Of a stretch of DNA of 5,828 bases, positions 1 through 5,706 are shown piece after piece. The stretch lies in the NCBI GenBank assembly GCA_020847775.1, contig JADLBI010000098.1, positions 1 to 5,828 on the forward strand. Reading direction: 5' to 3'. The notes beneath the pieces are model-generated. The model did no database searches. It saw only the letters and a list, made by a program, of their open reading frames with translations, and was not told where the DNA came from. The DNA comes from Opitutaceae bacterium (GTDB lineage: Bacteria > Verrucomicrobiota > Verrucomicrobiia > Opitutales > Opitutaceae). The position numbers and the translations under genes were made by a program. Numbering within the stretch: position 1 is the first letter of the stretch; each line of letters opens with the position of its first letter.

Positions 1-819
1 CGGGATGAAGCGGGTGTCAAAGCCGCCCTTCGTGCCGCGAAACTCAATGTTGTGCCGGAGCGGGCCGTGTTCGGACGACCGGCGCTCCCAGTGGATGCTC
101 AGCCCATCCTCGCAGAGAATTTCCGCCGCGAACCAGCCGTCCACGTCGAGGCAGGGCGGCACGCGTTCGGGCGTGAGCGGAAAATAATTGCCCATGGTGG
201 CGAAGACCGTGCGCGGACGGAAGCGCTGGCCCAACACATAGCTTAACCAGCCGAGGTCATAGACGCCCCAGTCGAAGGATATGCCGCCGCCGTTGCGCTT
301 CGGGTCGTTGCGCCAGGCCGGCAGCACGTAGCCCGGCGGATAAGGCGGGGAGACATGCTCGAAATGGATGCGGTAGAGCGCGCCCAATCTGCCCTCGGTG
401 ACCAGCGCCCGCGCGGCGCGTGCCACCCCACTATCGTGGAAGCGCGAGATGTTGCAGGTGAACTTGAGGTGAGGGACGGTCGCATGGACCGCCATCACCT
501 CGCGCGCCTCCGCTTGGGTGATCACAAACGGTTTCTCGCAGCACACGTGCTTGCCGGCCCGCAGTGCCGCGATGCTCATCTCCTTGTGCAGAAATGGCGG
601 CGTCGCGATGTAGATCGCGTCAATTGCCGGGTCCACCAATAATTCGCGCCAATCGGCGCAGGCTTTGCCCGCGCCGGTGGCTGCGGCGATTTTTTGCGCG
701 GCGGCCAGATTGACATCCGCCACCGCGACGGCGACGGCATCGCGGCCCTCGGTGAAGGCGGGAGCCATGTATTCTGCGATCTGGCCGGCACCGATGATGC
801 CATAACGGACAGGTTTCAT
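1..819 (-). CDS. Gfo/Idh/MocA-family NAD(P)-dependent oxidoreductase, 3' end missing
   Basis: I translated this stretch by hand: an open frame of 273 codons from the ATG at 819-817, with no stop before the left edge, so the C-terminus is outside the window. The N-terminus is a Rossmann fold beginning MKPVRYGIIGAGQIAEY, with the dinucleotide-binding glycines at residues 7, 10 and 12. The family EKP motif, with its conserved lysine, is at 95-97 (HVCCEKPF). The second-domain signature GGGISFDWGVYDL is at 177-189. In inositol dehydrogenase-type members the last catalytic residue of this signature is His; here it is Tyr187, with Asp183 retained, as in the glucose-fructose oxidoreductase-like branch. 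Such cytoplasmic enzymes oxidise, reduce or epimerise sugars, inositols or glycosides with bound NAD(P). The exact substrate cannot be read from the sequence. No Shine-Dalgarno sequence is visible before the ATG. It has the same orientation as the mannosidase gene at 1423-4497, suggesting a shared catabolic role. Confidence 0.93.
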   Translation of the reverse strand, partial: MKPVRYGIIGAGQIAEYMAPAFTEGRDAVAVAVADVNLAAAQKIAAATGAGKACADWRELLVDPAIDAIYIATPPFLHKEMSIAALRAGKHVCCEKPFVITQAEAREVMAVHATVPHLKFTCNISRFHDSGVARAARALVTEGRLGALYRIHFEHVSPPYPPGYVLPAWRNDPKRNGGGISFDWGVYDLGWLSYVLGQRFRPRTVFATMGNYFPLTPERVPPCLDVDGWFAAEILCEDGLSIHWERRSSEHGPLRHNIEFRGTKGGFDTRFIP

Positions 820-928
820 GATATGTGATGGGATGGGTGAAGATAGCCAGTAACCATTCGCTCTAACGGCACGAGGGAAATCGCGCAGAACATTCATCAC
901 CCGCGCCCGTTGCTACCATCGCAAATCA

Positions 929-951
929 AGTGTCACGTATTACGTGACACT
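929..951. repeat. Palindrome copy 1 (perfect 11-bp arms, 1-nt centre)
   Basis: The arms AGTGTCACGTA and TACGTGACACT are perfect reverse complements around a single T at 940. The site is 110 bp upstream of the oxidoreductase start and about 110 bp upstream of the HTH start. The same 19-bp core (TGTCACGTA, n, TACGTGACA) recurs at 1035-1053 and, with one mismatch, at 1421-1439. An odd-length, near-perfect symmetric site repeated beside an HTH gene is what a dimeric repressor operator looks like. A dispersed palindromic repeat would look the same. The repeat is seen directly; its function is inferred. Confidence 0.9.
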
Positions 952-1033
952 CGGCAGACCCAGATCAGGTGCATAAAAACCCTGCTTACATAGGTTAATC
1001 TGCGCGAAAATCTGGCCGGAATGATAACTTGCA

Positions 1034-1054
1034 GTGTCACGTAATACGTGACAC
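1034..1054. repeat. Palindrome copy 2 (perfect 10-bp arms, 1-nt centre), next to the HTH gene start
   Basis: The arms GTGTCACGTA and TACGTGACAC are perfect reverse complements around A1044. The site ends 8 bp before the ATG at 1063, where a bound protein would block transcription or ribosome access, so autoregulation of the HTH gene is a natural reading. An in-frame GTG at 1048-1050 lies inside the right arm and is a possible alternative start. Copy 1 has the same bases with no gene following, so I regard that GTG as part of the repeat rather than the true start. Confidence 0.9.
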
Positions 1055-1062
1055 AGTCCGGC

Positions 1063-1437
1063 ATGAGCCAATACTTGCATCCGCGATTGGTAGCGCTCGG
1101 CGAGTTGGCCGATTTGTTGGCTGACGCGGCGCGCGAGACCGCCGTCGCCGCCCACAAACACTACCGGGCCGCAAGGCGCAAAAACGTCGGTGCCACCTTG
1201 CGGCCGGGGCCAGACACTCCGCTGTGGAATGAGCTGGCCAAACTCACGGCCGGGAAAATTCGGCGCTACGGTGACAAGGCCAATCTGGCCCGCGAACTTG
1301 GCGTGCCGCGCCAACGGGTGCACGAATACCTTGTCGCCAAGACCGCCTGCCCGGACACGGAACGGGCCTTGCGCCTGCTGGTTTGGTTGGTGGATGTGCC
1401 GAAAAGCGGGAACGGGAAAGTGTCACGGATTACGTGA
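1063..1437 (+). CDS. Small helix-turn-helix DNA-binding protein bounded by palindromes
   Basis: This is a 124-residue protein starting MSQYLHPRLVALGEL. Starting at the in-frame GTG 1048 would add five residues (MTQSG) encoded by the palindrome. The first third is predicted helical and ends in a basic stretch (HKHYRAARRKN). A TLRPGPDTPLWNELAK segment follows. The DNA-binding part is in the last third: about residues 69-93 (ATG numbering) read YGDKANLARELGV then PRQRVHEYLVAK, a typical Cro/XRE-like helix-turn-helix with Ala-Arg-Glu-Leu-Gly before the turn. A conserved-looking helix follows (TERALRLLVWLV). No other domain, signal peptide or membrane segment is visible. It is convergent with the mannosidase gene, and the two overlap by 15 bp. 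Both stop codons lie within palindrome copy 3. It probably binds the flanking palindromes and represses itself, and possibly the oxidoreductase; this is inferred from proximity. I do not recognise a named family. Confidence 0.75.
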   Translation: MSQYLHPRLVALGELADLLADAARETAVAAHKHYRAARRKNVGATLRPGPDTPLWNELAKLTAGKIRRYGDKANLARELGVPRQRVHEYLVAKTACPDTERALRLLVWLVDVPKSGNGKVSRIT

Positions 1438-1439
1438 CA
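1421..1439. repeat. Palindrome copy 3 (one mismatch), at the convergent gene ends
   Basis: TGTCACGGA, T, TACGTGACA is the same core as copies 1 and 2, with one arm mismatch at G1428. It contains the TGA stop of the HTH gene (1435-1437, plus strand) and the TGA stop of the mannosidase gene (1425-1423, minus strand). As RNA it could form a 7-bp stem with a GAUUA loop on either transcript. Neither side has a good uridine tract (TTGGTTT on the plus side), so a terminator role is only weakly supported. Confidence 0.85.
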
Positions 1440-4400
1440 GTTGGTTTGAGCGCGTGATTTCTAGGCTGATGATGTCATAGGGCGCGAAACGCAGGTGAGT
1501 GCCGCGCAGGCCGCCGAGGGTTTTCTCGCCCAGCAGGTTGACCGGGTGCGCGCGCCAGCCGGGTGCGAGCTTGAGTTTGGCAGTGCCGCGTTGGCCGGCG
1601 ATCTCGTGCAGGCGCAACACCCAGCGTTCGCGGCCCAGCGGTCGCGCCCAATGCGGAACCAAGGTCTCGCCGCCTTCGAGTCCGCCAAACGCCGACGCCA
1701 CCGGCGCGCCGCGATAAGACACGGGCGGCGTGAAAAGCGTCTCCGCCAGCACGGCCGGTTGTTCGGCGCGCGGCGCGGCGAGGTCATAGCGGCCCAACGC
1801 GAGCTCGATCGTATGTCGGCCGAGATCGGTGAAAACCGTCGCGGGCGGCGGCAACCGGCTCAGGTGCGCGGGATACGCGCGGCCGTGATCCTCGTAGCCG
1901 ACGTGTTTCGGCGTGCGCAACAGCGTGACCCCGAGATCGCCGTCGCGGCAGCTCACGCCGTATTTCGCTTCGGCCACGACAAACAGTCCCTCGCGCTCAC
2001 CCTCATCGCTCACGGTGGCCCAACGGCTCATCGGCCATTCCCACATCGCTTCCGCCTCACGGGTCGTCGCGAGCTGCGGGCGCAACACGCTGCCAAACGG
2101 CGTGCCGCAGCGCACCTCGCGACCGCGATAGTCCGTCGGGAAATGCAGTTTCAACAGGACCTCCGGCTCCTGCCAGTCGAGTTCAACCGAAACCCGCAGC
2201 ACGCTCTCGCCGGGGCGCAGTGAGTAGCGGATCGTGGCCATGCTCTTGCGGCCGACGGCCCGCGTGACGGCCAACCCGTGTTTTTCCACCGTCAGCTTCG
2301 CCGTGCGGCGCGCGGGTTCACCCAACGAGAGCGAATGCCGGTCGATGTCCCATGGGGCGAAGTTCGCGGGCTGCTCTGGATAAACCACCAGCTCGCCGGC
2401 GTGGGCGGCCAAGGCCACCGCGCGCCCATCAACGCTGAGCGCGGCCAGTCCGCCGAGCGCGTCGAGCCGCGCGGAGACGCGGCCATTGCCGAGCGTGCGG
2501 CCCGCCACCTTGACGGGCTCGACGCCGCGCACCGTCGCAGAGGCCACGCGCACGCCGGCCAAGGGCGGCAGCTCCACCACGCGTCCACCCGCGACCCAGC
2601 GGCGAGGCACCGGCAGCGGATTGAAGAGGCAGGCCTCGCCCGCCGCGCCGAGGGATTGCCGCGCCGCCGTAGTTTGCGTGCGCGTGAGCCGCGCGAGCTC
2701 GGGCAAGCCTTGCGCATAAACCTCGGGGATCGAACTGCCGGGGATGTAGTCGTGAAACTGCGCGAACACCATGCGCCGCCAAGCGTGGTCGAGCGCGGCG
2801 TCGGGTGCTCCGCGCGTCGTCACCAGCACGGCTTCGCGCAATTGCAGCGCGCGCTCGAGTTGGCGGAAATGCGCCTTGACGCGGCTCTGCGTGGTGAAGG
2901 TGCCGCGGTGGTATTCGAGGTAGATCTCGCCATCGAGCGCGGGCAGTTGGGCGCGTTTTTTGGCGAGGCGGTCAAAAAACGCCTCGGGCTGATCCCACTG
3001 GAGCGCGGGCAGGCCGCGCAACGCGTTGAGCCGCCGCGCGCGTTCACACATTTCCTCACTTGGACCGCCGCCGCCGTCGCCCCAGCCGTTGGGCATGAGA
3101 AACTCGTCGTGCAAGTCGCCCTGCTGGTGCTGGTGCGAGGCCGCGCGCAACTGCTCGACCGAAACCGTGTTGTTGAACTGCACGCCTTGGGTGACGTGGC
3201 TGACCACCGCATGACCGCCGGGGCCGCGCCAGACGAAGCTCGAATGCGGAAAGCGGTTGACGGTGTTCCAAGTAGTCTTGGTGGTGAAAAAATAATCCAC
3301 GCCGCTCAACCGCATGAGCTGCGGCAGGCACGCGCTAAAGCCGAACAAGTCGGGCAGCCACAGCGAGCGCGAGCGGCGGCCGGTGAGCTTGACGAAAGAT
3401 TCCTGGCCCAACACGAAGGCGCGCGCGAGCCCTTCGCCGCAGGCGACGTGCGAATCGCTTTCGACATACATGCCGCCGGTGGCCTCCCACTGGCCGGAGC
3501 GCAACCGCGCCCGCACCGCGCGCAGTAGCGCCGGGGCGCGACGGCCCACGGCTTCGTAACTGGCCGGTTGCGAGTAGGCGAAACGAAACTCGGGATACCG
3601 GTCCATCAACCGATTCACGTTGGCGAACGTGTGCACGGCCTTCCCCTCGCCAATTTGCTCATCCCAGAGCCACACGAGATCGAGGTGCGAATGCCCGGTA
3701 AGCGCGGCGCGGCTGAACGGCCGCGGATCGCGCATTTCAGCATACACTATCAGCAGCGCGCGCCGCAACGCGCCCACGCCGCCGGTGTCGAAGGCGTCGA
3801 GCGCGGTGTCGAGCCCGCGCAGCAACCGGCGGTAGAGTGGCGACACGTCGGTGAGCGGCGCTTGCTGCGCCATGCTGTAGGGTTCGCGCGCGAGACCGGG
3901 ATGTTCCCGCACGCGCAGATCGAGCATCCAATCGTAAAGGCAGTTGAGGTCGTGATACGCGTGCCACGCTTCGTCGTCGCGACGTAGTAGCCGGGCGCCG
4001 CGGAAAACATTGCCCTCCGCCCCCAGCCCTTTCGCGTCGGGATGCCAGATCGCCGCCTGCACGCACAAACTCTCGACCCACACCTCGCGCGTGCCGGCGG
4101 GCAGCTCGCAATACCGGTGCGCCACGTCGAAACCGTAGAAAGGCACGCCGCCCACAAACAACGTGGCCTCGCCCTGTTCGTCCCAATGCAGCCACCGGCC
4201 GCCGCCGGTCGGGATGGCCACGCGGCACCACCGTTGGTCGTAAAGCCGACCCCAGCCCGCGCCGTCGCGCACGGCGTGGCGAGGCGATTTCTGCGCGACC
4301 GCCAGCGACACGTGATCCGGGCGCGAGGCGGTGGCCTCGACGCGCAGCGGGCGCGGTTCACGCCAGATCATTTCGGCGAGGCGCATGACCCCGCGTTGGG

Positions 4401-4497
4401 CGCGCAGGGGGACGAGTTGCAGCAAGGGATTGATGGGGAGCATCAGACCTGCATTCAGGGCCGCGCCGCCTGCGGGGCAATCCTGATTGCCCGTCAT
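1423..4497 (-). CDS. GH38 alpha-mannosidase, cytoplasmic MAN2C1-like type
   Basis: This 1,024-residue zinc-dependent retaining alpha-mannosidase has no signal peptide, so it probably trims imported alpha-mannosides or N-glycan fragments in the cytoplasm. About residues 80-255 form the N-terminal beta-rich domain (WGRLYDQRWCRV; GEATLFVGGVPFYGFDVAHRY). The catalytic domain starts at GHSHLDLVWLWDE (268-280). The expected zinc ligands are His271, Asp273, the nucleophile Asp383 in WLPDLFGFS, and His582 in AQFHDYIPGSSI. GGMYVESDSH (341-350), GDGGGGPSEEM (473-483) and EYHRGTFTTQSR (528-539) are further family landmarks. A C-terminal beta-sandwich runs from about 610 to 1014, ending RFAPYDIISLEI. The last ten residues, TRSNQLSRNP, finish in a stop inside palindrome copy 3. 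Length and motifs indicate an intact enzyme. The start at 4497 gives the longest frame. The ATG at 4443 (MLPINPLLQLV), preceded by a weak AGGT, looks more like a family N-terminus and may be the real one. Confidence 0.95.
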   Translation of the reverse strand: MTGNQDCPAGGAALNAGLMLPINPLLQLVPLRAQRGVMRLAEMIWREPRPLRVEATASRPDHVSLAVAQKSPRHAVRDGAGWGRLYDQRWCRVAIPTGGGRWLHWDEQGEATLFVGGVPFYGFDVAHRYCELPAGTREVWVESLCVQAAIWHPDAKGLGAEGNVFRGARLLRRDDEAWHAYHDLNCLYDWMLDLRVREHPGLAREPYSMAQQAPLTDVSPLYRRLLRGLDTALDAFDTGGVGALRRALLIVYAEMRDPRPFSRAALTGHSHLDLVWLWDEQIGEGKAVHTFANVNRLMDRYPEFRFAYSQPASYEAVGRRAPALLRAVRARLRSGQWEATGGMYVESDSHVACGEGLARAFVLGQESFVKLTGRRSRSLWLPDLFGFSACLPQLMRLSGVDYFFTTKTTWNTVNRFPHSSFVWRGPGGHAVVSHVTQGVQFNNTVSVEQLRAASHQHQQGDLHDEFLMPNGWGDGGGGPSEEMCERARRLNALRGLPALQWDQPEAFFDRLAKKRAQLPALDGEIYLEYHRGTFTTQSRVKAHFRQLERALQLREAVLVTTRGAPDAALDHAWRRMVFAQFHDYIPGSSIPEVYAQGLPELARLTRTQTTAARQSLGAAGEACLFNPLPVPRRWVAGGRVVELPPLAGVRVASATVRGVEPVKVAGRTLGNGRVSARLDALGGLAALSVDGRAVALAAHAGELVVYPEQPANFAPWDIDRHSLSLGEPARRTAKLTVEKHGLAVTRAVGRKSMATIRYSLRPGESVLRVSVELDWQEPEVLLKLHFPTDYRGREVRCGTPFGSVLRPQLATTREAEAMWEWPMSRWATVSDEGEREGLFVVAEAKYGVSCRDGDLGVTLLRTPKHVGYEDHGRAYPAHLSRLPPPATVFTDLGRHTIELALGRYDLAAPRAEQPAVLAETLFTPPVSYRGAPVASAFGGLEGGETLVPHWARPLGRERWVLRLHEIAGQRGTAKLKLAPGWRAHPVNLLGEKTLGGLRGTHLRFAPYDIISLEITRSNQLSRNP

Positions 4498-4516
4498 TTG
4501 GGGTGGTGGATGATGG

Positions 4517-4536
4517 CATACTTAAAATTAAGTATG
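4517..4536. promoter_or_regulatory. AT-rich palindrome, likely operator for the mannosidase gene
   Basis: CATACTTAA and TTAAGTATG are perfect 9-bp inverted arms separated by AA. The site lies 20-39 bp upstream of the mannosidase ATG at 4497, where a promoter or operator is expected. It is unlike the TGTCACGTA palindromes, so a different regulator would be involved. Which protein binds is unknown; the adjacent LuxR-type regulator is one candidate. Confidence 0.6.
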
Positions 4537-4564
4537 TGTCCGCGTAACGTATTTAGCGCGGTGG

Positions 4565-4608
4565 CGTATCTAATGACCTAGCCCAATTCGTTTGGGCAAA
4601 CTGATACG
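4565..4608 (+). promoter_or_regulatory. Nested inverted repeats just upstream of the LuxR-type gene
   Basis: An outer pair CGTATC (4565-4570) and GATACG (4603-4608) encloses an inner hairpin GCCCAA (4581-4586), loop TTCGT, TTGGGC (4592-4597). The structure ends 8 bp before the ATG at 4617, so if transcribed it would sit against the start codon and could affect translation. It could instead be a protein-binding site. Only the symmetry is seen directly. Confidence 0.45.
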
Positions 4609-4616
4609 GCCCCCCA

Positions 4617-5399
4617 ATGCCTACTCTAGAAACCACCGTGCCTAGTTGCGCGCCGCCGCCGCCGCAACCACCTGTTCCCGTGAACGACGTAACTGACGTG
4701 TTGATCGTGCAATGGGGTAAAACTTATGCGGAAGCCCTACAGAGCGTCTGCCATCAAGCATTCCCGAACGCGGTCATCCGGGCGGCTTGCACCGGTGCAG
4801 AAGCAATGGCTGAATTACGGAAATCGCCAACACATATCTTACTGTTATCCACCGCTTTACCCGATGTCGATGGCGTGGATCTTCTACCCTTGATTGCCGA
4901 TGAAAAACTGGCTTCCCGGGTGTTGGTCGCGCTCAACCACCCCAGGGAGTTTTCCATGCAAGTGCTGCGGACCGCACGCTTCGACGGATTGATTGATATC
5001 ATGGAGGAAGATGTTCCCGCCTTGGTGAAGGCCCTGCGGCTCGTCGCCATTCGCGAGCCCTACATCAGCCCGTCGCTGCGCCAACATATCATCGAGCGCA
5101 ATCCCCCCGGGATTTTAGCCCAGCGGCTGACCGCGGCCGAACTGGTGGTGTTTTCCGAAATTGGCGACGGCAGTGGCAATTTGGAGGTAGCCCGACGACT
5201 GAACTTGAGTGAGACCACAGTACAGACGCACCGGCGCAACATCATGCGCAAGCTAGACATCACCAGCAGCGCCAAGCTGGTGCGCGAAGCCATCCGGCTA
5301 GGCATGGTGCGCATCAGCAAAGACGGCGGCACCATCCGTTCCCGACTGGAGCGATCAACGCCCGCCAAATCCCAGACCGCTCCACAGCCCTCCAAATGA
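4617..5399 (+). CDS. NarL/LuxR-type regulator with degenerate receiver domain
   Basis: This 260-residue protein has a proline-rich N-terminus (CAPPPPQPPVPVN, 11-23), a receiver-like domain (about 27-145) and a LuxR-type helix-turn-helix (about 171-230). The HTH shows LTAAELVVFSEIGDGSGNLEVARRLNLSETTVQTHRRNIMRKLDI, the standard family pattern. The receiver keeps the fold signature LLLSTALPDVDGVDLLPLI but has Ser78 where the phosphorylated Asp belongs. The acidic pair is Gln32-Trp33 (VLIVQWGKTY), and the conserved Lys after strand 5 is not Lys (GLIDIMEE). It therefore probably does not accept phosphate in the usual way and may act constitutively, through a partner or through another signal. No histidine kinase is nearby. 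It is divergent from the mannosidase and upstream of the putative receptor, so either could be its target. Its GC content looks lower than that of the mannosidase gene. Confidence 0.9.
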   Translation: MPTLETTVPSCAPPPPQPPVPVNDVTDVLIVQWGKTYAEALQSVCHQAFPNAVIRAACTGAEAMAELRKSPTHILLLSTALPDVDGVDLLPLIADEKLASRVLVALNHPREFSMQVLRTARFDGLIDIMEEDVPALVKALRLVAIREPYISPSLRQHIIERNPPGILAQRLTAAELVVFSEIGDGSGNLEVARRLNLSETTVQTHRRNIMRKLDITSSAKLVREAIRLGMVRISKDGGTIRSRLERSTPAKSQTAPQPSK

Positions 5400-5445
5400 C
5401 CTACCTTATTCTAGGTATTCAAGCCCCTGTCGCCCGACCGGCTTT

Positions 5446-5489
5446 AAGGGCACAATCACCCACCCCACCACCAACCCTTTTGTGCCTTT
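5446..5489 (+). terminator. Possible stem-loop terminator after the LuxR-type gene
   Basis: AAGGGCACAA (5446-5455) pairs with TTGTGCCTTT (5480-5489) over ten positions, including one G-U pair, around a 24-nt loop. It starts about 46 bp after the regulator's stop codon. The large loop and the lack of a clean uridine run after the stem (CTCTGCG follows) make it a poor match to an intrinsic terminator, so this is a weak call. Confidence 0.25.
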
Positions 5490-5514
5490 CTCTGCGCCCG
5501 ACGATCAGCTTACT

Positions 5515-5527
5515 CCAAAGACTTTGG
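5515..5527. repeat. Perfect 13-bp palindrome in the receptor upstream region
   Basis: CCAAAG, A, CTTTGG is a perfect inverted repeat with a 1-nt centre. It lies about 55 bp upstream of the TATAAA-like string, a position compatible with an activator or repressor site. Function is unknown. Confidence 0.4.
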
Positions 5528-5556
5528 CCATCCGGTAATTGGTTTCTCCGTTTGGT

Positions 5557-5580
5557 CAATCCACCATTGGGGGTGGTTTG
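5557..5580. repeat. Imperfect inverted repeat just upstream of TATAAAAG
   Basis: CAATCCACC (5557-5565) and GGTGGTTTG (5572-5580) are inverted arms with one mismatch and a 6-nt spacer. The repeat ends two bases before the TATAAA at 5583. It could be an operator overlapping a promoter, or a leader hairpin; the sequence does not decide between them. Confidence 0.35.
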
Positions 5581-5635
5581 TCTATAAAAGTAAGCCCGCC
5601 GGGCGCAGAGCCTTAATTTCTCCCCCGACCCGCCA

Positions 5636-5648
5636 AGATTTTAAATCT
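5636..5648. repeat. Perfect 13-bp AT-rich palindrome in the probable leader
   Basis: AGATTT, T, AAATCT is a perfect inverted repeat with a 1-nt centre, ending 58 bp before the ATG at 5707. It is followed by a bulged hairpin, GGT(T)CGG with CCGACC (5657-5676), around a CCACCTG loop. Either element could act in the 5' untranslated RNA; no known riboswitch fold is recognisable. Confidence 0.35.
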
Positions 5649-5706
5649 CCCCTTTTGGTTCGGCCACCTGCCGACCAGATAGCAAACGAAAGACACCAAC
5701 GAACAA

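Larger units (their letters stand above)
820..1062. promoter_or_regulatory. Divergent intergenic region between the oxidoreductase and HTH genes, with two palindromes
   Basis: This 243-bp region separates the minus-strand oxidoreductase start from the plus-strand HTH start and must hold the promoters of both. Two copies of the same palindrome lie in it, with centres at 940 and 1044, that is 104 bp apart or about ten helical turns. I see no convincing -35/-10 pair for either gene. The best -10-like string on the plus strand is TGATAA near 1022, without a matching -35. No coding potential is apparent between 820 and 1047. The promoter role is inferred from gene orientation. Confidence 0.5.
4498..4616. 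promoter_or_regulatory. Divergent control region between the mannosidase and LuxR-type regulator genes
   Basis: This is the 119-bp space between the two divergent starts. It is clearly more AT-rich around 4517-4555 than the flanking mannosidase gene. It contains a strong palindrome (4517-4536) on the mannosidase side and a nested inverted repeat (4565-4608) on the regulator side. No textbook sigma-70 promoter stands out. TATTTA at 4550 and TATCTA at 4567 are -10-like but have no good -35 partner. No Shine-Dalgarno sequence precedes either start. Confidence 0.55.
5400..5706. other. Gene-free 307-bp region upstream of the exported-protein gene
   Basis: No credible coding frame is seen. The one open frame here, from an ATG overlapping the regulator's stop, has low-complexity, proline- and leucine-rich content and no recognisable motif. 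The stretch is unusually rich in short symmetric elements: TACCT/AGGTA (5402-5417), AAGGGCACAA/TTGTGCCTTT (5446-5489), CCAAAG-A-CTTTGG (5515-5527), CAATCCACC/GGTGGTTTG (5557-5580), GCCCG-C-CGGGC (5594-5604), AGATTT-T-AAATCT (5636-5648) and a bulged stem at 5655-5678. The best -10-like hexamer is TATAAA at 5583-5588, without an obvious -35. The region probably holds the end of the regulator transcript plus the promoter and a long leader for the gene at 5707. Confidence 0.55.

Noticed and set aside
1034..1054. Palindrome as a parS-like chromosome partition site
   Set aside because: parS (TGTTTCAC/GTGAAACA) shares only part of each half. The spacing and centre differ, and no parAB genes are present.
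940..1323. Minus-strand open frame of 127 codons opposite the HTH gene
   Set aside because: The plus-strand frame has a clear helix-turn-helix, whereas this one has no recognisable motif and runs through palindrome 2 and the divergent promoter region.
1421..1450. Palindrome 3 as a bidirectional intrinsic terminator
   Set aside because: There is no adequate uridine tract on either side, and the identical copies 1 and 2 sit upstream of genes rather than at their ends.
1495..2223. Plus-strand open frame (about 242 codons) antisense to the mannosidase C-terminal domain
   Set aside because: It has low-information Arg/Ala-rich content and no domain, and it is opposite a well-supported gene.
2278..3528. 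Long plus-strand open frame (about 416 codons) antisense to the mannosidase gene
   Set aside because: The translation is Arg/Ala/Glu-rich with no motif. It lies wholly opposite strong GH38 motifs, and such shadow frames are expected in GC-rich genes.
5396..5587. Small plus-strand frame starting at an ATG overlapping the regulator's TGA
   Set aside because: It is a proline/leucine-rich translation without a motif, and it runs through several palindromes. The start overlap alone is not enough to call a gene.
5655..5680. Cobalamin riboswitch end (GGCCACCTGCC resembles part of the B12 box)
   Set aside because: The rest of the conserved core is absent from the upstream 250 bp, so the resemblance is limited to a few bases.
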